Source: Sphingomonadales bacterium UBA7471
Lineage (GTDB): Bacteria > Pseudomonadota > Alphaproteobacteria > Sphingomonadales > Sphingomonadaceae
DNA: 12,209 nt
Assembly: GCA_002479765.1 (NCBI GenBank)
Contig: DLOZ01000023.1
Coordinates: 1 to 12,209 of the forward strand
Reading direction: 5' to 3'
Part shown: positions 1 to 6,875 of the stretch, piece after piece
How the letters are laid out: each line of letters starts with the position of its first letter
Numbering within the stretch: the stretch's first letter is position 1
Translations under genes and position numbers: made by a program
The notes under the pieces: generated by a model
Databases searched by the model: none
Seen by the model: only the letters and a program-made list of their open reading frames with translations
Told to the model about the DNA's origin: nothing

Positions 1-1129
1 TCATGATCTCGTTGGTGCCGCCGAAAATGCGCGTTACGCGTGCGGCGCGCCACATGCGGGCGATGGGATATTCATTCATATATCCAGCGCCGCCATGCAG
101 CTGCAGACAGGCATCGACAACTTCCCACTGCAGGTCGGTGTGCCAAAGCTTTGCAGCAGCGCCTTCCTCGGCGGTCAGCTCTTTTTTGTAATGGCGGTTC
201 AAAGCCCAATCGAGATGCGCCCAGCCAATTTGCAGCTTTGCCTTGATATCGGCCAGTACGAAACGGGTGTTTTGGAAATCCAGCAATGGCTTGCCGAACA
301 CGATACGCTCACGGCAGAACGCGACGGTTTCATCAAAAGCCTTCTGTGTGCTGGCCATCGAAGACACCGCAATCGACAGACGCTCCTGCGGCAGTTCGCT
401 CATCAGATAGATGAAGCCCTTGCCTTCTTCGCCGAGGCAGTTGGTCATTGGCACGCGGACGTCTTCGAAGAACAGTTCTGAAGTATCAGCTTCATCCATA
501 CCGATTTTGTCGAGGTTACGGCCGCGCTTGAATCCTTCGCGGTCAGCCTCAACGAGGACAATCGACATGCCCTTATAAGCGGGTTGGATCTCGGTATCGG
601 TTTTGACGCAGACCAAGATCAGGTCGGCGTTCTGGCCATTGGTGATGTAGGTTTTGCTGCCGTTGATGACATAATGGTTGCCGTCTTTGCGCGCGGTTGT
701 CTTCATACCTTGAAGATCGCTTCCGGTGCCGGGCTCGGTCATGGCGATGGCGGTGATGACCTCGCCAGAGATCATTTTGGGCAACCAATGCTTCTTCTGC
801 TCTTCGCTGCCGTAGCTGGTGATATAGTTTACGACGATATCCGACTGAAGCGAAAAGCCCGTGGCGACGCCGCCATAATAAGCCGACTCTTCGTCGACGA
901 TTGCGTTGTAGCCAAAGTCGAGGCCAAGGCCGCCATATTCAACCGGTGCGGTGGGGCAGAGCATGCCGACCGCGCCAGCCTTGGGCCAGATCGACTTTGG
1001 AACGATGCCATCTTCCTGCCACTGCTTTGCGTGGGGCGCGACTTCCTTTTGAAGGAACTGGCGTACCGACTGACGGAATGCTTCATGGTCTTCAGTATAG
1101 GCGGTGCGTGGAATGGTATCGAGCGACAT
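1..1129 (-). CDS. Acyl-CoA dehydrogenase, C-terminus cut by window edge
   Basis: This FAD enzyme would oxidise an acyl-CoA to the 2-enoyl-CoA in the cytoplasm, passing electrons to ETF. I translated it by hand, since its stop lies outside the window: 376 codons are visible, from ATG at 1129 to NEIM at the edge, and probably only a few residues are missing. Seen: an N-terminal helical part (HEAFRQSVRQFL), the central MTEPGTGSDLQ flavin/substrate motif, VINGSKTYITNG, QLHGGAGYMNEYP, and the C-terminal RIFGGTNEIM. The position that holds the catalytic Glu in MCAD (YEGT) is Gly here, while Glu249 in LPQERL aligns with the base of isovaleryl-CoA and long-chain dehydrogenases (LDLERL). That suggests a branched- or long-chain substrate, which is inference. 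AGGGGA lies about 7 bases upstream of the start. The MFS gene precedes it on the same strand, 89 bases away. Confidence 0.93.
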   Translation of the reverse strand, partial: MSLDTIPRTAYTEDHEAFRQSVRQFLQKEVAPHAKQWQEDGIVPKSIWPKAGAVGMLCPTAPVEYGGLGLDFGYNAIVDEESAYYGGVATGFSLQSDIVVNYITSYGSEEQKKHWLPKMISGEVITAIAMTEPGTGSDLQGMKTTARKDGNHYVINGSKTYITNGQNADLILVCVKTDTEIQPAYKGMSIVLVEADREGFKRGRNLDKIGMDEADTSELFFEDVRVPMTNCLGEEGKGFIYLMSELPQERLSIAVSSMASTQKAFDETVAFCRERIVFGKPLLDFQNTRFVLADIKAKLQIGWAHLDWALNRHYKKELTAEEGAAAKLWHTDLQWEVVDACLQLHGGAGYMNEYPIARMWRAARVTRIFGGTNEIM

Positions 1130-1183
1130 GGTGAATCCCCTGCAAGAAGTGACTGCAAAATATGCACCATCAATGGCAGCAAG

Positions 1184-1199
1184 TTGACGCGGGCGTCAA
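1184..1199. promoter_or_regulatory. Palindrome TTGACGC-GG-GCGTCAA, possible operator
   Basis: A perfect 7-base inverted repeat with a 2-base centre lies 55 bases upstream of the acyl-CoA dehydrogenase start, between it and the MFS gene. Its size and place suit a dimeric repressor site. As RNA it would be a short hairpin without a following U run, so a terminator for the MFS gene is less likely. A second, AT-only inverted repeat (TTTAATC-GTTT-GATTAAA, 1206-1223) straddles the MFS stop codon. No regulator gene is adjacent, so function is a guess. Confidence 0.3.
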
Positions 1200-1218
1200 G
1201 CCGAATTTAATCGTTTGA

Positions 1219-2838
1219 TTAAACTGGCTCGCCTGCGTCACGCGCACGTTCAACGATGGTGCGTTCCGCCTTGGGCACGCTGCGATAGGCGGCGATTAAC
1301 AAAGCCAAGGCAATTGGCGCGACGGCGATGAGCGAGAGGATGCCAACGCGTAAGTTGCCCACGAGCTTCCCGTCGACCATCGTTCCGGCAAGGTCGGAAA
1401 TCTGACCAACCATATAAGGCCCAAAGGACAGCCCGACGAGCGTGGTGCCTAAGAAGAAGGCGGCCGTTGCCGTGCCCCGCATGCGCGGCAGTACAAGGTC
1501 CTGCGTGGTGGCTGCTGCCGCGCCGAGCGCCGTTGCGCCAAACATTCCAGCAAGAAATTGCATGATGTAAAACAATATTGCATTTTCGGTCGTAAAGCCG
1601 ATCCAGAGCGGAATGACTGGGGCAACGACACCGAACATTATTACCAAAACGCGCCCTGCGGCATGTCGCGCCCGGAGCATATCGGCGACAGATCCGCCGA
1701 CGATTACACCCAGAAAGCCACTAAGTGCTCCACTTCCCCCTAAAATCAGAGCCAACTCTGCTTTAGGCAGCTTAAGTACCGTTTCCGCATAAGGTGCGGA
1801 CCAGAACGCCAGAGCATAAGCGACAAGCGCAACGAGGCCATAGCCAATGGTCGTACAGATGAACGCAGGCGTTCCCCAGATCAGCTTAAATGTCGCCGGA
1901 TCCTTGGCCCGCAAGGTCGATGCCCAAGAGAAAACGGCATAATAGCCAAAGCCAACCGCCGACCATTGCGGAAAATTGCCGGTCAGTTGGATCATCGTGT
2001 AAGCAAAGGCTGCGATAGCGGCTGCCGTGACTATGTTGATCAATAGCGCCATTGGCCCACGTTGCCACGCACCCCACAGCGTAAAGGGCGGGACAATCAT
2101 GGAAAGATCGCTCGCAAATGCGCGGAATGGGGCTGGGTGCGCGGGCGTAACCAAACCATCCATCGCGCCGCGGACCGGTTCACGCAATGTTGCGACCCAC
2201 AAACCTACAAGTACACCCGGAATGCCGACAGCTACGAATGCCGCATGCCAGCCGACCAAACCAAGCGGTCCGCCTTGGGGGAAAGCCGCGTCCCAGCTTT
2301 GCACAATGAGCGCGCCCAAAAACAAGGAAACACCTCCGCCAATATACAGCCCGGACGAGTAAATCGCGAGCGCGGTCGCGCGCTGCCGTTTCGGGAAATA
2401 ATCGGAAATCAGTGAATAAGCGGTGGGGCTCGCGGTCGCTTCCCCGACGCCAACGCCCATGCGCGCCATGGTCAGTTCCACCTGGTTACGCGCAAAGCCG
2501 GACAAGGCGGTCATGATCGACCATAAGGCAAGGCCGATAGACAGAAGCTTTACGCGGCTCCAATTATCCGCAAGTCGGCCCAATGGAATACCGAATAAAG
2601 CATAAAACACCGCGAAAGCTGCGCCACCCAAAAAGCCCATGTCGGCATCGGTCAGACCAAGGTCTGCTTTGATATCTACGGCCAAAATGCTGAGGATTTG
2701 GCGGTCGATGAAGTTGAGTATGTAGACGATGACAAGGACAAGGAGCACATACCAGCTGTAGCTGCTGGCCTCAGGCAGCTTCACCTCTGCTTGCGGGGAA
2801 ACCGCGCCGTTGTTTTCGCCTTCGACCGTCACACTCAC
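1219..2838 (-). CDS. MFS transporter, spinster-like
   Basis: An inner-membrane secondary transporter of the major facilitator superfamily with unknown substrate. The start is taken as GTG at 2838 (539 residues, VSVTVEGENN): AGGGAG sits 6 bases upstream of it. The in-frame TTG at 2853, which would add 5 residues, lies just 5' of that AGGGAG and has no such site. Seen: NFIDRQ in the first helix, the motif-A loop GRLADNWSRVKLL after helix 2, and RMGVGVGEATASPTAYSL in helix 4, all typical of spinster-type MFS proteins. The protein is longer than a standard 400-450 residue MFS member. The extra length sits in the middle, where two more hydrophobic stretches (LLINIVTAAAIAAFAYTMI and FGYYAVFSWAS) occur between the two six-helix halves. 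Spinster-like carriers of sphingomonads often sit beside catabolic genes, and the dehydrogenase downstream on the same strand fits uptake of an acid it helps degrade. That link is inferred. Confidence 0.9.
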   Translation of the reverse strand: MSVTVEGENNGAVSPQAEVKLPEASSYSWYVLLVLVIVYILNFIDRQILSILAVDIKADLGLTDADMGFLGGAAFAVFYALFGIPLGRLADNWSRVKLLSIGLALWSIMTALSGFARNQVELTMARMGVGVGEATASPTAYSLISDYFPKRQRATALAIYSSGLYIGGGVSLFLGALIVQSWDAAFPQGGPLGLVGWHAAFVAVGIPGVLVGLWVATLREPVRGAMDGLVTPAHPAPFRAFASDLSMIVPPFTLWGAWQRGPMALLINIVTAAAIAAFAYTMIQLTGNFPQWSAVGFGYYAVFSWASTLRAKDPATFKLIWGTPAFICTTIGYGLVALVAYALAFWSAPYAETVLKLPKAELALILGGSGALSGFLGVIVGGSVADMLRARHAAGRVLVIMFGVVAPVIPLWIGFTTENAILFYIMQFLAGMFGATALGAAAATTQDLVLPRMRGTATAAFFLGTTLVGLSFGPYMVGQISDLAGTMVDGKLVGNLRVGILSLIAVAPIALALLIAAYRSVPKAERTIVERARDAGEPV

Positions 2839-3108
2839 CTTGCTCTCCCTCAATCGCGGTTGTCGCCTTCTCCTGCCATGGCTAGCAGAACAGCCAGCCT
2901 GCGCAACGATAATTGCCTTTCAATGCATCGAACATAATAGTTTGGCGAAAGTGTGCGGGGAACCAGACCACATTCCTCAAAGCCAATGCCGCGCAGTCGT
3001 AATAAAAAATCAGAATGCGGCGTGTCGTGTTTCACTTGAATCTGGAACGAATTCCTCCAATATACTCGATCAGCGGCTATCTTGCCGTGTTTTGAGGAGA
3101 ATTAAGTC
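2839..3108. other. Divergent intergenic region (MFS / BI-1)
   Basis: About 270 non-coding bases separate two divergent genes and must carry both promoters. On the plus side there is a candidate promoter and a clear ribosome binding site for the BI-1 gene. On the minus side a TATTAT at about 2935-2940 could be a -10 box for the MFS gene, but no good -35 was seen. Open frames here give no recognisable protein. Confidence 0.5.
3036..3066 (+). promoter_or_regulatory. Candidate promoter of the BI-1 gene
   Basis: TTGAAT (3036-3041) and TATACT (3061-3066) resemble sigma-70 -35 and -10 boxes with a 19-base spacer, which is longer than the usual 17. The -10 box matches TATAAT at five of six positions. 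Transcription would begin near 3073, leaving a leader of about 36 bases that holds GAGGAG (3094-3099), 9 bases before the start codon. Confidence 0.4.
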
Positions 3109-3846
3109 ATGGCACAGTGGTCCGATCCACGGGTAACCGGGACCCAGTCAAGTCTTGCAGGTACGCGCGCAGGCGACGTTGCTGTCGACGCTGGTCTGCG
3201 TTCGCACATGCTCAAGGTTTATAATTATATGGCGTCAGGCGTCTTGCTGACAGGCATCGTTGCGATGCTGTTTGCACAGACCGAACTGGCACGAAATCTG
3301 ATGGTGAACCCAAGCCTGATGAGCTGGGTAATCATTTTATCGCCACTGGTCGTCGTAATGGCGATGAGCTTTGGCCAAGGCAAGTTTTCTGCTGCTACGC
3401 TTCAGGCGATGTTCTGGGGTTTTGCGGTATTGATGGGCCTATCGCTGGCGCGCATCTTCATGATGTTCACCGGTGAGTCCATCGCGCAGACCTTCTTTGC
3501 AACGTCAGCGGCTTTCGCGGGATTGAGCCTGTGGGCTTACACAACCAAGAAAGACATCAGTGGCTGGGGAAGCTTTCTGGTCATGGGTATGGTCGGATTG
3601 ATTGTTGCGTCGATCGTCAACATCTTCCTCGGCTCTGACACTTTGGGTTGGGTTATCAGCTGCGCAGGCGTGCTTATATTCGCTGGCCTGACAGCCTATG
3701 ATACGCAACGTATCAAAAGCGAGTATTTCTACCTTCAGGGTACAGAAATGATCGGTAAGGCTGCAGTCATGGCTGCACTGACGCTGTATCTGGACTTCAT
3801 CAACATGTTCCAGTTTTTGCTGAGCTTCCTCGGTAACCGCGAATAA
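3109..3846 (+). CDS. Bax inhibitor-1/YccA family membrane protein
   Basis: A 245-residue inner-membrane protein of the BI-1/UPF0005 (TMBIM) family, related to YbhL and YccA of Escherichia coli. Seven hydrophobic segments follow a polar N-terminus of about 35 residues. The family signature near the C-terminus is clear: FAGLTAYDTQRIK followed by ALTLYLDFINMFQFLLSFLG, with the paired acidic residues that in the structurally studied bacterial homologue BsYetJ control a pH-dependent calcium leak. The role in bacteria is otherwise poorly defined; membrane-protein quality control (YccA with FtsH) and ion leak are the known precedents. ATG at 3109 has GAGGAG 9 bases upstream. It appears to be a single-gene unit: its own promoter region lies upstream and a strong terminator follows 31 bases after the stop. 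Confidence 0.93.
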   Translation: MAQWSDPRVTGTQSSLAGTRAGDVAVDAGLRSHMLKVYNYMASGVLLTGIVAMLFAQTELARNLMVNPSLMSWVIILSPLVVVMAMSFGQGKFSAATLQAMFWGFAVLMGLSLARIFMMFTGESIAQTFFATSAAFAGLSLWAYTTKKDISGWGSFLVMGMVGLIVASIVNIFLGSDTLGWVISCAGVLIFAGLTAYDTQRIKSEYFYLQGTEMIGKAAVMAALTLYLDFINMFQFLLSFLGNRE

Positions 3847-3877
3847 GTCATCGGCTGTTCAGCTTGAATGCCACAAT

Positions 3878-3908
3878 ATGGCCCGGTGAGAAACCACTGG
3901 GCCATTTT
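3878..3908 (+). terminator. Intrinsic terminator after BI-1 gene
   Basis: ATGGCCCGGTG (3878-3888) pairs with CACTGGGCCAT (3895-3905) over 11 bases with one G-U pair and a 6-base loop. It is followed by TTT and then CTTT. Position and form fit termination of the BI-1 transcript. Confidence 0.8.
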
Positions 3909-3988
3909 CTTTGGGATTTGGTCGAACAGGGCTTTTCATTCGAGCGAAAATCCTGTTGGAATCAGGAATAACAAATCGGAGAGAGCAA

Positions 3989-4720
3989 ATGCGGCGGGGC
4001 ATGAAAAATCTAGCTGCCATCATCATGGTGACTGCGGTTGCGGCTTGTGCTCCTGCGCCGGTAAAAGTCGTACCTGCACCCACTCCACTTACTGCGCCGC
4101 CACCTCCGCCCGCAATGCCTTTGCCACCCGGTGGCGCGGCGCTGTCGATGGCGATCCCACCTGTCGGGCTTGATGGCGTTCGCGCTACGCCAAACCGTGG
4201 TTTAAGCCGTGATGAACAAATCTGGCATTTTCGGTCGGCTTTGAACGTAGCGGCATTGAATTGCCAAGGGCCAGCATGGAGCCAAATCGCGACGGAGTAT
4301 AATAAGTTCATCGCTATTCATAAGGCGATCTTGTCGAAAACCAGCAAAGCGATCGACCGTGAATATGTCGCCCGCTATCCCGGACAAAATGGTCTGCGGG
4401 TTCGCGATACGCGTATGACCGATTTGTATAATTACTTCGCTTTGCCGCCCGTCCGTGCCCAATATTGTGACATGGCGCTGCGCAAGCTGACTGAGGCCAA
4501 TACTTTACTCACAGGTGCATTGCCCGAATATGCAATTGGCGGCTTGGCTGACATTGATCGCGTGTTCGTCAATTTTTACGATGCATATGTGCAATATGAA
4601 CGTGATCTGGCCGACTGGAATATGAAATACGCGCCGAAGCCGGTTTATGCCCCAGTTCCGACATCGAACATGGCCGCGCCACCAGCGGCGTCAACAGAGC
4701 CGTCTGCAAATCCCAGATGA
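3989..4720 (+). CDS. Proline-rich lipoprotein of unknown function
   Basis: I do not recognise a characterised family. The start is ATG at 3989, with GGAGAG 5 bases upstream; this gives 243 residues and a lipoprotein signal MRRGMKNLAAIIMVTAVAAC with lipobox VAAC and lipidated Cys20. Starting 26 codons earlier in the same frame would bury the signal peptide and run into the terminator. After Cys20 comes a Pro/Ala/Val linker to about residue 48, consistent with a tether to the membrane. A mostly helical domain follows (residues 72-212) with two cysteines, Cys92 (ALNVAALNCQ) and Cys160 (AQYCDMAL), that could form a disulfide. The tail from 213 is again Pro/Ala-rich. It probably sits in the periplasm or on the outer membrane. 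It is separated from the gene before by a terminator and is convergent with the CBS gene. Confidence 0.75.
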   Translation: MRRGMKNLAAIIMVTAVAACAPAPVKVVPAPTPLTAPPPPPAMPLPPGGAALSMAIPPVGLDGVRATPNRGLSRDEQIWHFRSALNVAALNCQGPAWSQIATEYNKFIAIHKAILSKTSKAIDREYVARYPGQNGLRVRDTRMTDLYNYFALPPVRAQYCDMALRKLTEANTLLTGALPEYAIGGLADIDRVFVNFYDAYVQYERDLADWNMKYAPKPVYAPVPTSNMAAPPAASTEPSANPR

Positions 4721-4769
4721 TTTTTTGGCTTAACCGGTGGAAGCAGCCTGCGCCTCGCGCACGTGATGG

Positions 4770-5198
4770 TCAGGCCATGCTGATATAATCGCGCATTGCG
4801 GCGGCTTCGGCCTCAATTTTGTCGATACGGTGCTTCACCAAATCGCCAATGGAGACAAAGCCGGCAAGGGTATCCCCTTGGATTACCGGAAGGTGGCGAA
4901 TGCGCCGTCGCGTCATAAGTGATAAGGCCGATAGAATTGCCGTATCGGGCGAAACGGTGATGGCTGGTGCCGTCATTGTTTCCGCCACCGTTTTTGTCAG
5001 GAAAGCGGAACCATGGCGCGCGACACCGTAGACAATGTCGCGTTCGGAAAATATCCCGACAACGGCTTTGCCATCGACAACGGGCAGGGCACCAATCCGG
5101 TTTTCGGCAAGCCGTACGACCACATCACCGACACTTTCGTGCGGCGCAGCCGTGAACACATTGCCTTGATGGTTGGCCAATATTGCAGAAATCGTCAT
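4770..5198 (-). CDS. CBS-domain pair protein
   Basis: A 142-residue cytoplasmic protein made only of two CBS motifs, about residues 11-62 and 75-128, which together form one Bateman module. Each has the expected ending: GIFSERDIVYGV in the first and GFVSIGDLVKHRI in the second, where the Asp usually contacts the ribose of a bound adenine nucleotide. Such stand-alone pairs bind AMP, ATP, NAD(H) or similar ligands and act on partner proteins; no partner is evident here. Start choice: ATG at 5198 has GGGAGAG about 5 bases upstream and begins exactly at the domain (MTISAILANH). The longer open frame to 5417 would run antisense through the neighbouring gene and is rejected. It is divergent from the membrane protein gene, with 63 bases between starts that must hold both promoters. 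Confidence 0.9.
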   Translation of the reverse strand: MTISAILANHQGNVFTAAPHESVGDVVVRLAENRIGALPVVDGKAVVGIFSERDIVYGVARHGSAFLTKTVAETMTAPAITVSPDTAILSALSLMTRRRIRHLPVIQGDTLAGFVSIGDLVKHRIDKIEAEAAAMRDYISMA

Positions 5199-5261
5199 CG
5201 ACTCTCTCCCTATGTCCTTGCCCCTGATGGAACTTATAGCATAAGGCGACCGTATCAAGCT

Positions 5262-5555
5262 ATGACTCGTCCTTCCCGCCTCGATGATCCTGAATATGCC
5301 AACTTCGCATGGCGCCGTTATTGGCGGCTGATGCGTTGGATGTTTGGTGTGACATTGATTGTGACCGTGGGTGCGCTCGGGACATTTTGGTGGCAGAACG
5401 GGATGGTTTCCATCCACTTCTTCATCGCCACCGCCGGCGCAATAACCGGCGCAATCATGCTGACCGCAGCGCTGATGGGTCTTGTTTTCCTGTCAAGCGG
5501 GTCCGGCCATGATGAATCCATCGATGACCCTTTTGAAGACGAAGCCGACCGGTGA
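5262..5555 (+). CDS. Small two-helix membrane protein
   Basis: A 97-residue protein without a recognised family. It opens with a charged cytoplasmic stretch (MTRPSRLDDPEYANFAWRRY), then two hydrophobic segments, about residues 28-46 (MFGVTLIVTVGALGTFWW) and 53-77 (FFIATAGAITGAIMLTAALMG), and ends in an acidic tail rich in Asp and Glu. The start at ATG 5262 is preceded by AAGGCG about 12 bases away, a mediocre site; earlier in-frame starts would overlap the divergent CBS gene. The stop codon overlaps the GTG start of the thioesterase gene, so the two are almost certainly co-transcribed and translationally coupled. Similar short membrane proteins upstream of hotdog thioesterases could act together with them at the membrane, but nothing in the sequence proves that. 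Confidence 0.75.
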   Translation: MTRPSRLDDPEYANFAWRRYWRLMRWMFGVTLIVTVGALGTFWWQNGMVSIHFFIATAGAITGAIMLTAALMGLVFLSSGSGHDESIDDPFEDEADR

Positions 5556-5947
5556 ACGAGGCTGTTCGCAACCTTCCAAAACGGAATGACCCGGTTTTAC
5601 GGGTTGTTCCGGGACCCGCCGATATCAACGCCAATGGCCACATCTTTGGCGGCTGGGTATTGGGGATGATGGATCAGGCCGGCGGTATCTTGGCTGGACG
5701 GATTGCTCAGGGCGCGTGCGCAACAGTGGCCATTGAGAAGATGGAATTCATCGCGCCGATTTTGTTGCGCGACATTATCTCCGTCTATGCAACGCTCGAA
5801 CGGCGTGGCCGTACTTCAATGGGCATCCGCGTCGAAGTTATCGCGACTCGTGCGCGTGGCCAACAAGAGGTCAAAGTGACCGAAGGGCTGTTTACCTTTG
5901 TTGCCCTGGATGACGACCACAAGCCACGGGCACTGCCCGAAAGCTAG
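5552..5947 (+). CDS. Acyl-CoA thioesterase, YciA-like hotdog fold
   Basis: This enzyme hydrolyses acyl-CoA to free acid and CoA in the cytoplasm. The 131 residues cover a single hotdog domain, matching the usual YciA length. Seen: DPVLRVVPGPADINANG, then the active-site helix HIFGGWVLGMMDQAGGILA with Asp41 as the probable catalytic acid, the strand VAIEKMEFIAPILLRDIISVYA, and the C-terminal ATLERRGRTSMGIRVEV and VTEGLFTFVALD. The closing KPRALPES also matches YciA closely. Start: GTG at 5552 overlaps the TGA of the preceding gene in GTGA, which indicates coupling; no strong separate ribosome binding site is seen. YciA members accept a broad range of CoA esters, so the physiological substrate cannot be read from sequence. 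It converges with the DUF4167 gene, 44 bases apart. Confidence 0.92.
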   Translation: MNEAVRNLPKRNDPVLRVVPGPADINANGHIFGGWVLGMMDQAGGILAGRIAQGACATVAIEKMEFIAPILLRDIISVYATLERRGRTSMGIRVEVIATRARGQQEVKVTEGLFTFVALDDDHKPRALPES

Positions 5948-5976
5948 AGGTTGTCGCGCCATTCGTGTGCGATCAA

Positions 5977-6002
5977 CGGCGGAAGGATTGATTATTCCGC
6001 CG
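5977..6002. terminator. Possible two-way terminator between convergent genes
   Basis: CGGCGGAA (5977-5984) and TTCCGCCG (5995-6002) form a perfect 8-base stem with a 10-base loop that includes the DUF4167 stop codon. It stands between converging genes, where a shared terminator is expected, but neither side has a U run, so this is a weak call. Confidence 0.3.
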
Positions 6003-6705
6003 CTGCAGCTTCATCATCGCCGGCCGGTTTAACGCGGCGGGCGCGTGGTTTGCGTTCGGGCTTTTCCATATCCGCGTCACTGTCGTTTGTTGAAATCGCT
6101 ATCGACGGCGGTAATACGGCGAGATCAAGCCCTGCGGGCGCATCGTCTTTTTCTTCGCTGTGGTGGCGGCGCGGGCCGCGATTTGCCGATCGTCTATTGT
6201 CGGAACGATCGTTACGGTCGGCCCGTTCCGGACGACGTGCGCGGCTTTCTCGCTGTTGTTCGCGAGGCGCGCGCTCTTCGGTGTAGATATCATCTTGCAA
6301 AACGGAATCGGTGTCCATTCCATCGGAAGAACCTTGTTCGTCATAATTTTGCGAACGATCATCATTCTGCCAATCGTCGCGGTCTTCACGATTATCTTCG
6401 CGGGGACGACGTTCGCCTTGCTGTTCCTGACGCGCTTCCTGGCGGCCCCGGAAATCGGCCAATACGCGGAAATAATGATCGGCGAATTGCAGGTGATATT
6501 CGGCGTTTACGCGGTCACCGTTAAACTGCGCATCTTGCGCTAGCTTTTTGTATTTTTCGAGCATCTGGGCTGCGTTGCCGCGCGCACGATTGTCGATCTG
6601 GTTCTGATAGTCGAAACCGCTGCGGTTGTTATTTTGCTGGCGATTATTGTTGTTGCGACCGCGGCGACGATTGTTGCTTTGCTGCTGCCTGTTGTTGATA
6701 TTCAT
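5992..6705 (-). CDS. DUF4167 domain protein
   Basis: A 237-residue protein of the DUF4167 family, which is widespread in Alphaproteobacteria and commonly encoded next to prmC, as here. The N-terminus is low-complexity and basic (NNRRRGRNNNNRQQNNN), suggesting nucleic-acid binding. The conserved part follows at about 30-88: FDYQNQIDNRARGNAAQMLE, then YKKLAQDAQFNGDRVNAEYH, then LQFADHYFRVL. The rest is disordered, rich in Arg, Glu, Asp, Asn and Gln, and ends in a basic patch (KPERKPRARRVKPA) and an acidic tail. Its molecular function is not known to me; RNA or ribosome association is an inference from composition and from the neighbouring release-factor methyltransferase. The start is set at ATG 6705 because family members begin near this point. 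A GTG at 6732 would add 9 residues, and neither start has a strong ribosome binding site (GAGGA lies 13 bases before 6705). Confidence 0.88.
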   Translation of the reverse strand: MNINNRQQQSNNRRRGRNNNNRQQNNNRSGFDYQNQIDNRARGNAAQMLEKYKKLAQDAQFNGDRVNAEYHLQFADHYFRVLADFRGRQEARQEQQGERRPREDNREDRDDWQNDDRSQNYDEQGSSDGMDTDSVLQDDIYTEERAPREQQRESRARRPERADRNDRSDNRRSANRGPRRHHSEEKDDAPAGLDLAVLPPSIAISTNDSDADMEKPERKPRARRVKPAGDDEAAAAE

Positions 6706-6755
6706 CAGGGCTGACCCGTCCTCTTTTAACACTTAAAAATTGCAGGAAGCCCCGA

Positions 6756-6796
6756 AACCCAATCTTTGGGTTGCGCCAAGGTCGACCGAGACCTTG
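6756..6796 (-). other. Two adjacent hairpins between prmC and DUF4167 gene
   Basis: AACCCAA-TCT-TTGGGTT (6756-6772) is a perfect 7-base stem with a 3-base loop. Four bases away, CAAGGTC (6777-6783) and GACCTTG (6790-6796) form another 7-base stem with a 6-base loop. They lie in the 170-base gap between prmC and the start of the DUF4167 gene. Neither is followed by a U run on the minus strand, so they look more like leader or processing structures than a terminator. No known riboswitch is recognised. Confidence 0.35.
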
Positions 6797-6875
6797 AAAA
6801 AATTTCCAACTGCGCTGGGGGCGGCTTCGCGCTATTCTCCGTGATTCACGGGTTTTGCTGCGACGCTTTTTAGCG

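Noticed and set aside
573..788. Minus-strand open frame of 71 codons, and plus-strand frames up to 208 codons at 95-1210
   Set aside because: All lie over the acyl-CoA dehydrogenase, whose full set of motifs is in another frame. The shadow proteins show no domain.
2839..2853. TTG at 2853 as start of the MFS gene
   Set aside because: It lies immediately 5' of the AGGGAG that serves as ribosome binding site for the GTG at 2838, so that site cannot serve it.
2850..3035. 61-codon minus-strand frame upstream of the MFS gene
   Set aside because: No ribosome binding site or recognisable domain, and it occupies the expected promoter region.
4770..5417. Long form of the CBS protein starting at 5417
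   Set aside because: The added 73 residues are low-complexity, overlap the divergent gene, and the domain begins exactly at the ATG with a good ribosome binding site at 5198.
6045..6543. Plus-strand frames of 127 and 159 codons opposite the DUF4167 gene
   Set aside because: They are reverse-strand readings of a low-complexity Arg/Asn/Asp-rich gene; the apparent hydrophobic segments are a by-product.
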